Positions 43,426 to 51,808 of a stretch of 64,000 nt of DNA are shown here, piece by piece. How positions within the stretch are numbered: the stretch's first letter is position 1; each line of letters opens with the position of its first letter. A program made the position numbers and the translations under genes. Origin of the DNA: Phycisphaerae bacterium (lineage in GTDB: Bacteria; Planctomycetota; Phycisphaerae; UBA1845); assembly GCA_029260075.1 (NCBI GenBank), contig JAJDDY010000067.1, positions 174,829-238,828 of the forward strand, written 5' to 3'. The notes beneath the pieces were generated by a model. That model did not search any database. It had not been told where the DNA came from and saw only the letters and a program-made list of their open reading frames with translations.

Positions 43426-45198
43426 ATGTCGGAAGCGTCAGACGCACAGCCACGAACAGAGTCGCTTGGTCGCGACAGCCTCGAGCGCGAGAACGCATTC
43501 GATCGAAAGTTCTGGGCATACGTCGCACTTGTCGCCCTCGTCGCGCTTGTCGTCCGACTGATCTACATTCACGAAACTCGTGACGTACCGTTCGTCGCTC
43601 ATCTCGTCGGTGACGCCGCCGGATACTTCGCGTGGGCGGAGCGCATCGCCGCCGGCGACTGGATCGGCAGCGAAGCGTTTTACCAAGCCCCGCTCTACCC
43701 CTACGTGCTTGCGGTCGTGCGTCGCGTCTTCGGTGGTACCGTAGCGACCGTTCGCATCGTGCAGGCGGTGTGGGGTACGCTGGCGGTGGTTGTCTTATGC
43801 GTGGTCGGCGGGCGATTGTTCGGGCGGCGTGTGGGCATTGTGTCAGGGGGCATGCTGGCGCTCTACGCGCCGGCGGTGTTCTTCGACGGGGTTGTGCAAA
43901 AGGCGTCACTGGGATGCGTGCTGCTCTGCCTCTTGCTGTTGACCCTTGTGACGGGCGTGCGCCGACGCAGCTTCGTTGCAGCGGGTGCCATTGGTTTGGC
44001 GCTTGGACTGTTAATCCTTACCCGCGAGAACGCCATGGTGTGGTTGCCGGTGGTGGGCTTATGGATGGCGTTGTCGTGGCGTCAAAACGAACCGGCGAAG
44101 ATGCGCTTCGGGGTGCTGGCCGGTCTAGCGGTCGGCGTAGCGATGGTGCTGGTTCCTGTCGGCGTTCGCAACATCGCGGTGTCTGGGCAATGGTCCATGT
44201 CGACGTTTCAATCCGGGCCGAACTTCTACATCGGTAACCATCGCGGCGCTGATGGCCGGTACCAACCCCTCGTTCGTGGCCACGAAACCCCGGAGTACGA
44301 GCGCGCCGACGCGAAACGTCTGGCCGAGGCAGCGACAGGGCGACCGATGACGGCGCGTGACGTCTCGCGCTATTGGTGGGCGCGATCGTGGGATGATGTT
44401 CGGGCGGACCCCGTGGCGTGGTTGGGATTGGTCGGCCGCAAGTTCGCCATGGTAATCAACCGCTACGAAGTATCTGACGCGGAAAGCATGATTGTCTATG
44501 CCGATCACTCATTGGCGCTGCGCGTATTGGCGAATATCTGGCACTTCGGAACACTATGCCCATTGGCAGCCGTGGGCGTCTGGCTGATGCGCCGGCGGTG
44601 GCGTGGGTTGTGGGTCTATGGTGCGATGTTCGTTTCCATGGTGCTGGCGGTCGCGATATTCTTCGTACTCGCGCGTTATCGCTACCCGCTCGTGCCGCTG
44701 TTGATCCCGTTCGCGGCGGTGGGTCTGGTCGAATTGTTCTCGCTGGTAAGCAGGCGTCGCTGGCGCGACGTGGTCGCGACCTGCTCGGTGCTGGTTGTAG
44801 CGGCGTGCATCGTGAACGTACATATCCACGATGAGCGTCGGCTCGATGCGCTCGCCCGGATGAACGTCGGCGTGGCCCTCGCGGAGCGCGGCGACCTGCA
44901 AGAAGCCATCGTTTATTTTCGAGACGCCGCGGCTGGTTGTCCCGAGTCAGCCGAGGCGAACAATAACTTGGCGCAGTCGTTGGCGATGTCGGGTGACTTC
45001 ATCGGTTCGATCGAACATTACCGCCGGGCGCTTGATGTTGATCCGACGTTGATGGGTGTGGCCTTCAATCTCGCTGTGGCGTTGGAGCAAACGGGAGCGA
45101 CGGCTGAGTCACTGAGTTACTACGAGCGAGCCCTGGCGATGGATCCGCATGACCAAGACGCCCGAGCCGCCATCGCTCGTTTGCGCTCGCGCCCCTAG
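43426..45198 (+). CDS. GT-C-type membrane glycosyltransferase with C-terminal TPRs
   Basis: A 590-residue protein. Residues about 35-460 form a polytopic domain of about ten segments like the PMT/ArnT-type GT39 family: the first loop carries HLVGDAAGYFAWAERI with the conserved acidic residue, and AFYQAPLYPYVLAVVRR follows. Residues about 480-585 hold three TPR units (NVGVALAERGDLQEAIVYFR; SIEHYRRALDVDPTLMGVAF; SLSYYERALAMDPHDQDARA). These enzymes move sugars from polyprenyl phosphate to acceptors outside the membrane. The start 43426 has only a weak ribosome site; the longer frame is repeat sequence. Its TAG stop lies in the CTAG end of R1. Confidence 0.78.
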   Translation: MSEASDAQPRTESLGRDSLERENAFDRKFWAYVALVALVALVVRLIYIHETRDVPFVAHLVGDAAGYFAWAERIAAGDWIGSEAFYQAPLYPYVLAVVRRVFGGTVATVRIVQAVWGTLAVVVLCVVGGRLFGRRVGIVSGGMLALYAPAVFFDGVVQKASLGCVLLCLLLLTLVTGVRRRSFVAAGAIGLALGLLILTRENAMVWLPVVGLWMALSWRQNEPAKMRFGVLAGLAVGVAMVLVPVGVRNIAVSGQWSMSTFQSGPNFYIGNHRGADGRYQPLVRGHETPEYERADAKRLAEAATGRPMTARDVSRYWWARSWDDVRADPVAWLGLVGRKFAMVINRYEVSDAESMIVYADHSLALRVLANIWHFGTLCPLAAVGVWLMRRRWRGLWVYGAMFVSMVLAVAIFFVLARYRYPLVPLLIPFAAVGLVELFSLVSRRRWRDVVATCSVLVVAACIVNVHIHDERRLDALARMNVGVALAERGDLQEAIVYFRDAAAGCPESAEANNNLAQSLAMSGDFIGSIEHYRRALDVDPTLMGVAFNLAVALEQTGATAESLSYYERALAMDPHDQDARAAIARLRSRP

Positions 45199-45350
45199 TG
45201 CTGTGTCACACATCGAATGAAGGGTTTACCGAGCCGCGCCCGTGAGGAAGCGAACGTTAGAAATCCGCTCGTGACAGCATAAGAACACTCCCTCACGGTC
45301 GCGGCTCTGATCGGACCCACGAAATCCGAAGTCTTAGCTGTAACACAGTG
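45195..45350. repeat. R1 inverted-repeat element, copy 7 (complete)
   Basis: Left end CTAGTGCTGTGTCACACATC, inner arms GAGCCGCGCCCGTGAGGAAG and CTCCCTCACGGTCGCGGCTC, right end CTTAGCTGTAACACAGTG. The first CTAG contains the TAG stop of the preceding gene. Confidence 0.82.
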
Positions 45351-45370
45351 ATCGTTGCTCTGTCTCGACC

Positions 45371-46750
45371 CTACTTAAGATCGTAGTCCGCCAATTTTCG
45401 ATAGAGCGTTCGCGCGCCGATACCCAGGGCCTTCGCGGTTCGTTCTCGGTTGCCGCCGAACATGCGCAGCGTGTTGACGATGTGCAGTTTTTCCACGTCT
45501 GCCATGGTCATGCCCGCGAGGTTGGGCGGTCCGGCTGGGACGATCTCGGTGGTGGCCCGCATTTGATCGGGCAGGTCGCTAACGGTCAGCAGAGGTCCGT
45601 CAGATTCGAGGCACATCCGCTCGACGACGTTGCGCAGCTCGCGCACGTTCCCAGGCCATTCATAGTTCATCAGCTTGCGGATGACTTCGGAGGACGCCGA
45701 CACGATTGACGTGTCGTGTTCGCGATTGGCTTGCGCGATGAATCGCTGCACGAGTACGGGGATGTCTTCCCGCCGTTGGCGTAGCGGGGGAATGCGAATC
45801 GCGCCGTGGGCGTGAACGCGGTAGAACAAGTCTTCTCGAAAGTCGCCTTGCCGAACCAATTCCGACAGGTCGCGGTTGGTGGCCGCCACAAATCGAACGT
45901 CGAAGTACAGCGTATCGTTCGTGCCGACCGGGAGTACCTCACCCGTTTCCAACGTGCGCAGCAGCTTCGCTTGCATGGTCAGGGGCATATCGCCGATTTC
46001 GTCGAGGAACACCGTGCCACCGTCGGCCGATTGAATGAGCCCCTTGCGATCCACCACGGCTCCAGTAAACGCCCCCTTCACGTGGCCGAACAGCTCGCTC
46101 TCCAAGAGCGTCTCGCTGACGGCGGCGCAGTTGAGCACTTTGAACGGTTTTCCGGAACGCGGTGAGTTCTGGTGGATCGCTTGAGCGAACAGCTCTTTGC
46201 CCGTTCCAGTTTCGCCGACGATCAAGATGGTACTCTTGCTGCGGGCGATTTTCTTGAGGCGTTTGATCTCCCGCTTGACGACGTCGGAGTTCCCGATGAT
46301 CCCGCTGAAGACGAAGGCTTCGTCGACCTGCTTGCGAAGAAGGCTGGACTCACGCGCCACCGTGGCCTGACTCGCCGCGCGTTCGACCTTGTCGCGCAAG
46401 ACATCGATGTCGATCGGCTTGATGAGGTAGTCGTAGGCCGCTGAGGCGTCGTTGTCGCGGCTTAGGGCTTCGCGGGCGAGCGATTCGCTGCCGTACGCGG
46501 TGATCAGTATGACTTCCGTATCCGGCGAGACGCGTTTCGATTCGCGGAGCACGTCCAAGCCGGTGATCTTTCCTCCCAGTTTGTAGTCTGTGACCACGAC
46601 GTCCGGCGGACGCTGGCGAATGCTCTCCACCGCCGCCTCGCCGCTGTGGACAAGATGACATGCATAGCGCGCGGACTCCAAAGCCTCGGCGATAGCTTCG
46701 CCGTGGCCCACTTCGTCCTCAACAATCAACACAAACGCCGCACTACTCAT
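45371..46750 (-). CDS. NtrC-family sigma-54-dependent response regulator
   Basis: A 459-residue activator of sigma-54 RNA polymerase. Receiver domain at residues about 5-125 (acidic pair in VEDE, phospho-Asp in VVVTDYKLGG, Lys in YLIKPID). AAA+ domain at about 145-385: Walker A GETGTGKE, the sigma-54-contacting GAFTGA loop in HVKGAFTGAVVDR, Walker B FLDEIGDM, arginine-finger region, and NYEWPGNVRELRNVVERM. Fis-type HTH at about 415-459 (RERTAKALGIGARTLYRKLADY). No partner kinase is in the window. Separated from the convergent GT-C gene by an R1 element. The target genes may include the candidate sigma-54 promoter at 7532, which is speculation. Confidence 0.93.
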   Translation of the reverse strand: MSSAAFVLIVEDEVGHGEAIAEALESARYACHLVHSGEAAVESIRQRPPDVVVTDYKLGGKITGLDVLRESKRVSPDTEVILITAYGSESLAREALSRDNDASAAYDYLIKPIDIDVLRDKVERAASQATVARESSLLRKQVDEAFVFSGIIGNSDVVKREIKRLKKIARSKSTILIVGETGTGKELFAQAIHQNSPRSGKPFKVLNCAAVSETLLESELFGHVKGAFTGAVVDRKGLIQSADGGTVFLDEIGDMPLTMQAKLLRTLETGEVLPVGTNDTLYFDVRFVAATNRDLSELVRQGDFREDLFYRVHAHGAIRIPPLRQRREDIPVLVQRFIAQANREHDTSIVSASSEVIRKLMNYEWPGNVRELRNVVERMCLESDGPLLTVSDLPDQMRATTEIVPAGPPNLAGMTMADVEKLHIVNTLRMFGGNRERTAKALGIGARTLYRKLADYDLK

Positions 46751-47509
46751 GATGTCGTTATTCTATCGCGCTTTCGCCGAACGTGCAGCGTTCGGCCTAC
46801 TTGTTGGCCACCGGCGGCAGGTTCTCACGCGGGGCACTTCATGCAGACATAGAACCCCGCCGCCTTGTCCGCGTCATCCCATCACCGAGCAGGTATAGGT
46901 GCTCACTTGGTGGCGAATCATTATCGGCGGTCCGCGAATTCCAGCCAAACCCAACCGGTTCGCCCCGTTTGGCGTCGCCTCGAACATATCATATTCTTCG
47001 TGCGTCACGAAGTGCGAACGGAAGATTGCGGCCATCACGGTCGCATTCCTACGGTGCCGAACGCGGCGCCGGTTGCGGATCTCGTCACACGTCGATAGCG
47101 ATCCGCTGGCTTCGCATTTCTGGTGATAGAAGAATCGCTCTGATGTGGAGGCTTGTCATCGGGTTCGGCCTGCGAACTCCTTGCGGAAGTACTCTGCATC
47201 CGAGCTGATAGCGACCTTGGGGAAGGGAGCATAGTTTCGCAGTGCATGGGTCTTCGGGTTCGGGCGACCGCGTCGTATCGACGTCGCACGACCGTTGGCT
47301 GCGCATCGTTCGTCGGTTCCGACGAATGATGCGGCCATGGATGCGCCGCATTCCGCCGACCGTGCAGTACGCGGACGATCCGCCGGCGCGATCACTTCGG
47401 ATTTGTGTGTTCCTCCCCACCGTACAACCTGAAGCATCGCCCAATGTGCCCGACCGTACGAACGGGGCGGACGCGCGGACGTATGCAGCAAGGGGGAAGG
47501 AACGGAGCG
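46751..47509. other. 760 bp gap between divergent regulator genes
   Basis: No repeat family and no convincing gene. Frames on both strands are shorter than 145 codons and lack ribosome sites. A minus-strand stretch around 46830-47090 contains short protein-like text (for example EEYDMFEATPNGANRLGL) broken by stops, so a decayed gene is possible. Confidence 0.35.
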
Positions 47510-47980
47510 ATGAATCGCAAGATGACCCGAATCATGTTGTTGGAACCGCATCTAGCCACGAGACATACCATGCATCGCGCGTTGGATGCAGCAGGATTCG
47601 AAGTATCGACGGCCACGACCGCCGCAGATGCGCTTCTGGACTGCGGAACCGGCGCCCCTGATATTTTCGTGCTTGAACTGCACGTTCCCGACATGGATGG
47701 GTTCGAGCTTATCGAACGGATACGCCGCGAAACGCGCGAGACCGACCCGATCATCATCGTTACCACGGAACCGGACGATGACATGACCCGAGCGTACCTC
47801 GTACCCATGGTGGACTTCGTCGGCGGTGACTATTTCTTCGCCAAGCCCTGTGACGGCAAGCTGCTCGTCGGGCTGATGGAAGCGTTGGTGACTGACCGGT
47901 GCGCACCGGGCTACCGTGCCCGCAAGACGGGGCGACGTTCACAGCGGCAACGCCAGCACCCGCACATGGTCCGGCCGTAG
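47510..47980 (+). CDS. Stand-alone receiver domain protein with Glu at the phospho-Asp position
   Basis: A 156-residue single-domain receiver protein. Canonical positions: the acidic patch is reduced to LLEPH, the phosphoacceptor reads VLELHVPDMDGFEL where Asp is replaced by Glu, the switch Thr is kept in IIIVTTEPDD, and the Lys is kept in YFFAKPCD. Glu at this site often mimics the phosphorylated state, so this may be a constitutively active or unregulated receiver. After the domain comes a basic tail of about 25 residues (RARKTGRRSQRQRQH). ATG 47510 follows purine-rich AAGGGGGAAGGAACGGAG. Convergent with the TSP3 gene across a shared hairpin. Confidence 0.8.
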   Translation: MNRKMTRIMLLEPHLATRHTMHRALDAAGFEVSTATTAADALLDCGTGAPDIFVLELHVPDMDGFELIERIRRETRETDPIIIVTTEPDDDMTRAYLVPMVDFVGGDYFFAKPCDGKLLVGLMEALVTDRCAPGYRARKTGRRSQRQRQHPHMVRP

Positions 47981-48002
47981 ATTCTCGAACGCGATTACGA
48001 AA

Positions 48003-48030
48003 CGAGCCGCGGACCAGTGTCCGCGGCTCG
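48003..48030. terminator. Hairpin between convergent genes, possible bidirectional terminator
   Basis: A perfect 11 bp stem (CGAGCCGCGGA/TCCGCGGCTCG) with loop CCAGTG lies midway between the stops at 47980 and 48076. The T content of either flank is low (TTTCG on the minus strand), so termination efficiency is uncertain. Confidence 0.5.
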
Positions 48031-48075
48031 CAAGAGAATCGTACTGTGGTTCGGACCAAGCCCGCTCGTTGGACG

Positions 48076-50181
48076 CTACTCCGGAGCGTCACCGACTTGG
48101 ATCATGGCGCTCGCAGTATCATGAAGCAGACCCGCAGTGCCAAAGATCTCCACTTTGATAGTGACCGTGCTGACACCGGGGGGGGCCTTGGTCACAGTCA
48201 AGATGCTCGTCTCCTGATCGACCGAGATCTCCACGCCCTCGGGCAAACTGCCACCATTGGCCGCGAAGAAGAACGCCTGAAAATCAGTGATACCAGTTAC
48301 GACAAGCGTCGGTGGGTCGCTGTTCGGGTCGTTCAGTTTGATGGTACCACCCACGGGCGTCGGACCGACCGGAGGCGTGAACGTCACCGAGTTGACCACT
48401 TGAATCGGAACGACGACGGTGCCGACGAGCTGTTGAATGTTTGTGCCGGCCGTGCCCTGATCGAAACAAGCGTTGGTCGTTACCTGGAAGGTCAAGTCAA
48501 CGGAATTCTCTACCTGCGGCGCCGTGAAGCTGGCGCCACCTGAGCCGTCCGCTGACAGCGTAACCTGCGGATCGCCGCTCTTGATATCGAAAACCTGCGT
48601 CCATTGGGCACTGTTCTTCCAAGCTGCAGGCACCGAATCGGCCAATGTCAGAGTAACGTTTTCACCCGGTTGGGCTGCACCGCTACTCTTGGCTGCGACC
48701 TGGGTCGTTAACGTAAACGCCGGAAGCGTGAACGCCACATCGTCCTGCCCGTTGAGAAAACCTGCGGCGATGGCTGTCGCGCGGAACGTGTAGACGCGCG
48801 GGGTTGCTGACGCATCGGTCGGCACGGTGAACGTCGCACTACCGTCGCCGTTGTCGACGAGCCCGCCCGCAGCCAGCGCCGGTCCAGCCTGCTTAGCCCA
48901 AGAAACAATCGCACCACTCGGAGTCGTATTGGCTGTCAAGGTGATCTCTTCGCACGGGAAAACGATTCGCCCGCCCGGTAGCGCCGTCACGTCGACCGGA
49001 TCAGTCGGCGCCGGGGGTGTCCCACCACCACCACTGCATGCATCACCCACGCCGTCGTTGTTGCTGTCGGCTTGGTTGGTGTTGTCGTTGGCCGGGCAAT
49101 TGTCGCAAGCGTCACCGACGTCGTCCAAATCGCCGTCGGCTTGATTTACATTGGCGTTGTTGTCGCAGTTATCGCAAACGTCGCCCAGACCGTCGTTGTC
49201 TGTGTCGGTCTGATTCGACGAGGCGAAATTGGGGCAGTTGTCGTTGTCATCGACGATGCCGTCCCCATCCTGATCACCCTCGCAGGCATCGCCCACACCA
49301 TCACCGTCAGCGTCCGCCTGATCCACGTTCGCATCGGCGGGGCAGTTGTCGCTGGCGTTCCCCACGCCATCGCCGTCGCTATCGTCCTGCCCCGGGTTCG
49401 AAACGTTGGGGCTGTTGTCGCAAATATCGCCCACACCGTCGTTGTCGGCGTCGGCGTTGACTGGGTCTGCGTCGTTAGGACACAAATCGCATCGGTCACC
49501 TAGACCGTCGCCGTCGGCATCCGCCTGGTCGGCGTTCGGTGCGCTGAGGCAATTATCATCCGCATCCAGAACGCCATCGTTGTCGCGGTCGCCTTCGCAG
49601 GCGTCACCGACATCATCGCCGTCGGCGTCGTCCTGATTGGGATTGGCCACGAATGGGCAGTTGTCGCATACGTCGCCAAGGTCATCTGTGTCGGCGTTGC
49701 CCTGGCTGGCGTTGGCGTCGTCGGGACAGTTGTCGCACACGTCGCCGACGCTGTCGCCGTCCGTATCCGCCTGATCCAGATTGGCGTCGTCGGGACAGTT
49801 GTCGCATGCGTCGCCGCGTCCGTCACCGTCGACGTCAGCCTGGTCCGGATTGGCGGTGTCTGAACAATTGTCACTGATGTTGCCGATACCGTCGCCATCC
49901 GCGTCGCCCTGACCGGGATTGGGATCAGACGGACTGTTGTCGCAGACGTCACCAATGCCGTCGCCGTCAGTGTCAGCCTGGTCGGCGTTGGCGATACTCG
50001 GACAGTTGTCCTCCATATCCACAACCATGTCGCCGTCGAGGTCATCCATACCCAACGGGTCGCCGTCACCGTTGCAACCGGCGTCGGCGCCGCAACCTAG
50101 GACGGCGGACAACGCGAGCATGGTGAGCGTAGCCGCAAAACGAGAGATGTAACCGCCGTAGAATGACCGTCTAACGAACAT
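48076..50181 (-). CDS. Surface protein with about 16 thrombospondin type 3 calcium-binding repeats
   Basis: A 701-residue exported protein, probably a lipoprotein (AVLGC after a hydrophobic N-terminus). Residues about 45-395 carry about 16 units of the type DxDGDGxGDxCDNCP(x)xxNxxQ, the Ca2+-binding thrombospondin-3 pattern. About 300 residues of beta-rich sequence follow in three or so domains (VDVTALPGGRIVFPCEEITL; GENVTLTLADSVPAAW; PPTLVVTGITDFQAFFFAAN) with Ig-like character. The repeats explain the strongly periodic DNA. It may act as a calcium-stabilised stalk at the cell surface. The last residues do not look like a sorting signal. Confidence 0.83.
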   Translation of the reverse strand: MFVRRSFYGGYISRFAATLTMLALSAVLGCGADAGCNGDGDPLGMDDLDGDMVVDMEDNCPSIANADQADTDGDGIGDVCDNSPSDPNPGQGDADGDGIGNISDNCSDTANPDQADVDGDGRGDACDNCPDDANLDQADTDGDSVGDVCDNCPDDANASQGNADTDDLGDVCDNCPFVANPNQDDADGDDVGDACEGDRDNDGVLDADDNCLSAPNADQADADGDGLGDRCDLCPNDADPVNADADNDGVGDICDNSPNVSNPGQDDSDGDGVGNASDNCPADANVDQADADGDGVGDACEGDQDGDGIVDDNDNCPNFASSNQTDTDNDGLGDVCDNCDNNANVNQADGDLDDVGDACDNCPANDNTNQADSNNDGVGDACSGGGGTPPAPTDPVDVTALPGGRIVFPCEEITLTANTTPSGAIVSWAKQAGPALAAGGLVDNGDGSATFTVPTDASATPRVYTFRATAIAAGFLNGQDDVAFTLPAFTLTTQVAAKSSGAAQPGENVTLTLADSVPAAWKNSAQWTQVFDIKSGDPQVTLSADGSGGASFTAPQVENSVDLTFQVTTNACFDQGTAGTNIQQLVGTVVVPIQVVNSVTFTPPVGPTPVGGTIKLNDPNSDPPTLVVTGITDFQAFFFAANGGSLPEGVEISVDQETSILTVTKAPPGVSTVTIKVEIFGTAGLLHDTASAMIQVGDAPE

Positions 50182-50581
50182 GATTTACCCCAACTGTTCA
50201 ACCGGCTCTGCGCCGGTTACCGGACCTAACCAATGGTGTCATAACCTGCCAGGATTTTCGACCAACCCAGCAACACACTTGAAGACCGAAATCTACACGA
50301 ATCCGGTCCGAATGGACGAAGTAGACCCCTAGGCACCCGAATACGCACGCCGACCGCTACCCCCGACGGGTGCTAAGAACAATGGAACCGCGCCACAAGA
50401 ATCGCCCCCAAGCACCGGTTTTACACACGCCGATGCACGAAACCAGCCCTCAGTCGACCAGATTCGCGATTCGGCGGTTAGCGCGGCCTGCCTGTGAGAA
50501 CTTTCCGTGGGCATTGTTGCGGCGACCGATCGTCTTGGCAATAGCCCACAGCGCAAACCTCCGCCACAATCGCACGCGAGT

Positions 50582-50709
50582 ACTAGGCTTTGTCCCAAAA
50601 CTCCCGGCCAGCCACCCACGACGATGCTAACGGGTCGTTTCTCGCGGAAAAAAAGTGTCGTCTTGCAGCGACTCGTGTAATTGAAACGAGTTTTGGGACA
50701 AAGCCTAGT
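50582..50709. mobile_element. MITE-like element with 22 bp perfect terminal inverted repeats
   Basis: The left end starts ACTAGGCTTTGTCCCAAAAC and continues TC; the right end is its exact reverse complement over 22 bp. The 84 bp centre has no coding capacity. Its right CTAG is shared with the start of the R1 element. It is too short to encode a transposase, so it would move only in trans. Confidence 0.65.
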
Positions 50710-50858
50710 GCTCTGTCACATCTAAAGTTACGGGTACATTTGATCCGGCGACGAAAGCTAGAGAGCGTCTTGACGCTGTGATGAAAGCCTAACTAGGGTC
50801 CACTCCCTCACGGTCGCGGTTCTGTAAACCCGTCATTCTGGCTGTGACAAAGCACTAG
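50704..50858. repeat. R1 inverted-repeat element, copy 8
   Basis: Left end CTAGTGCTCTGTCACATCTA, right end TGTGACAAAGCACTAG. The left inner arm is decayed; the right arm CTCCCTCACGGTCGCGGTTC is intact. Confidence 0.75.
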
Positions 50859-50926
50859 CAATGAATCGCGATTAGCGTTATCGGACTTTTGCGCGCCCGC
50901 GCGGTATGTGTGCAGGTATCGGGCGG

Positions 50927-51793
50927 TCAGGCCCGCACGCCCGCCGGAGCTCGTCCGGTTCGGCGGAGAAACTCCCGCTGAAGTCGGCGCGTCACGTCAC
51001 CCACTTGGCCGTCGGCGACGGCGGCTGAGTTGATGGTGGTGACGCCGAGAACTTCGACGGATGTGCTGGAGGTGATGACTTCAGCGGCGCTTTGCAGCTC
51101 AGCCACGTCGAACGCGCGCTCCTCGTACGACAAGCCTATGGATTCGGCGCAGGTCAGCACGAACGCCTGCGTCACACCGTGAAGCACCGACTGGTCGCGT
51201 GGTGGAAACACCAGCGTGTTCCCGGTGACAATGAAGACGTTTGCGGATGTACACTCGCGCACGTTCCCATCAGGAGCAATCAAAATGGCGTCGTCACATC
51301 CACGGCGACGGGCTTCCATCTTGGCCAGGACGTTCGGAAGAAGTGTCACGGCCTTGACATAGCACTTGGCCCATCGCTGATCTTCCAGTGTGATCATGCT
51401 GACGCCGCGCTCGCGTAGTTCGGTGGAGAGCTTGGGGAACGCTTTGAACGTCATCACGACGGTGGGGGTCATGTCGGATGGCGGATGATGAATTCGGGAC
51501 GTCGCGCCGCGCGTGATCTGTATGTAGATCATGGCGTCGGAAAGCCCGCTCAAGCGCAAGCCTTCTTCGATGATCGGCACCAGCGGTGCCGCGTCGAAGT
51601 CGTAGTCGATCTCGACCGCTTGCAGGCTGCACCGCAGACGCGCCATGTGCTGTTCGGCCTGAAACAGCGCACCGCTGTAGGCTACGATAACTTCGTAGAC
51701 GCCGTCGCCGAATTGAAAACCGCGATCCTCGATGGAAACGGTCGCATCACTGATCGGTCCGAAGGCACCACGGCAGTAGGCTAGTTCCGGCAT
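50927..51793 (-). CDS. D-amino-acid-transaminase-like class IV PLP enzyme
   Basis: A 288-residue cytoplasmic fold-type IV transaminase. N-terminal SIEDRGFQFGDGVYEVIVAY is the D-alanine aminotransferase signature. Other parts: YIQITRGATSRIHHPP, the PLP-lysine region WAKCYVKAVTLLPNVLAKME, and the end of the fold ECTSANVFIV. It would exchange amino groups between D-amino acids (for example D-Ala) and 2-oxo acids, possibly for wall precursors, though other class IV activities cannot be excluded. It lies 15 bp after the rhomboid gene on the same strand, so the two form an operon. Confidence 0.86.
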   Translation of the reverse strand: MPELAYCRGAFGPISDATVSIEDRGFQFGDGVYEVIVAYSGALFQAEQHMARLRCSLQAVEIDYDFDAAPLVPIIEEGLRLSGLSDAMIYIQITRGATSRIHHPPSDMTPTVVMTFKAFPKLSTELRERGVSMITLEDQRWAKCYVKAVTLLPNVLAKMEARRRGCDDAILIAPDGNVRECTSANVFIVTGNTLVFPPRDQSVLHGVTQAFVLTCAESIGLSYEERAFDVAELQSAAEVITSSTSVEVLGVTTINSAAVADGQVGDVTRRLQREFLRRTGRAPAGVRA

Positions 51794-51808
51794 TGCTGAT
51801 CATCCATG

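Larger units (their letters stand above)
50182..50926. other. Gap with a MITE-like element next to an R1 element
   Basis: No gene supported in 745 bp. The stretch 50182-50581 shows nothing recognisable. A 128 bp element with 22 bp perfect inverted ends lies at 50582-50709, directly joined to R1 at 50704-50858. Confidence 0.5.

Noticed and set aside
49020..50060. Regularly spaced near-identical DNA units, at first sight like a CRISPR array
   Set aside because: The period is about 69 bp, in frame, and encodes thrombospondin type 3 repeats; spacers are not unique sequences.
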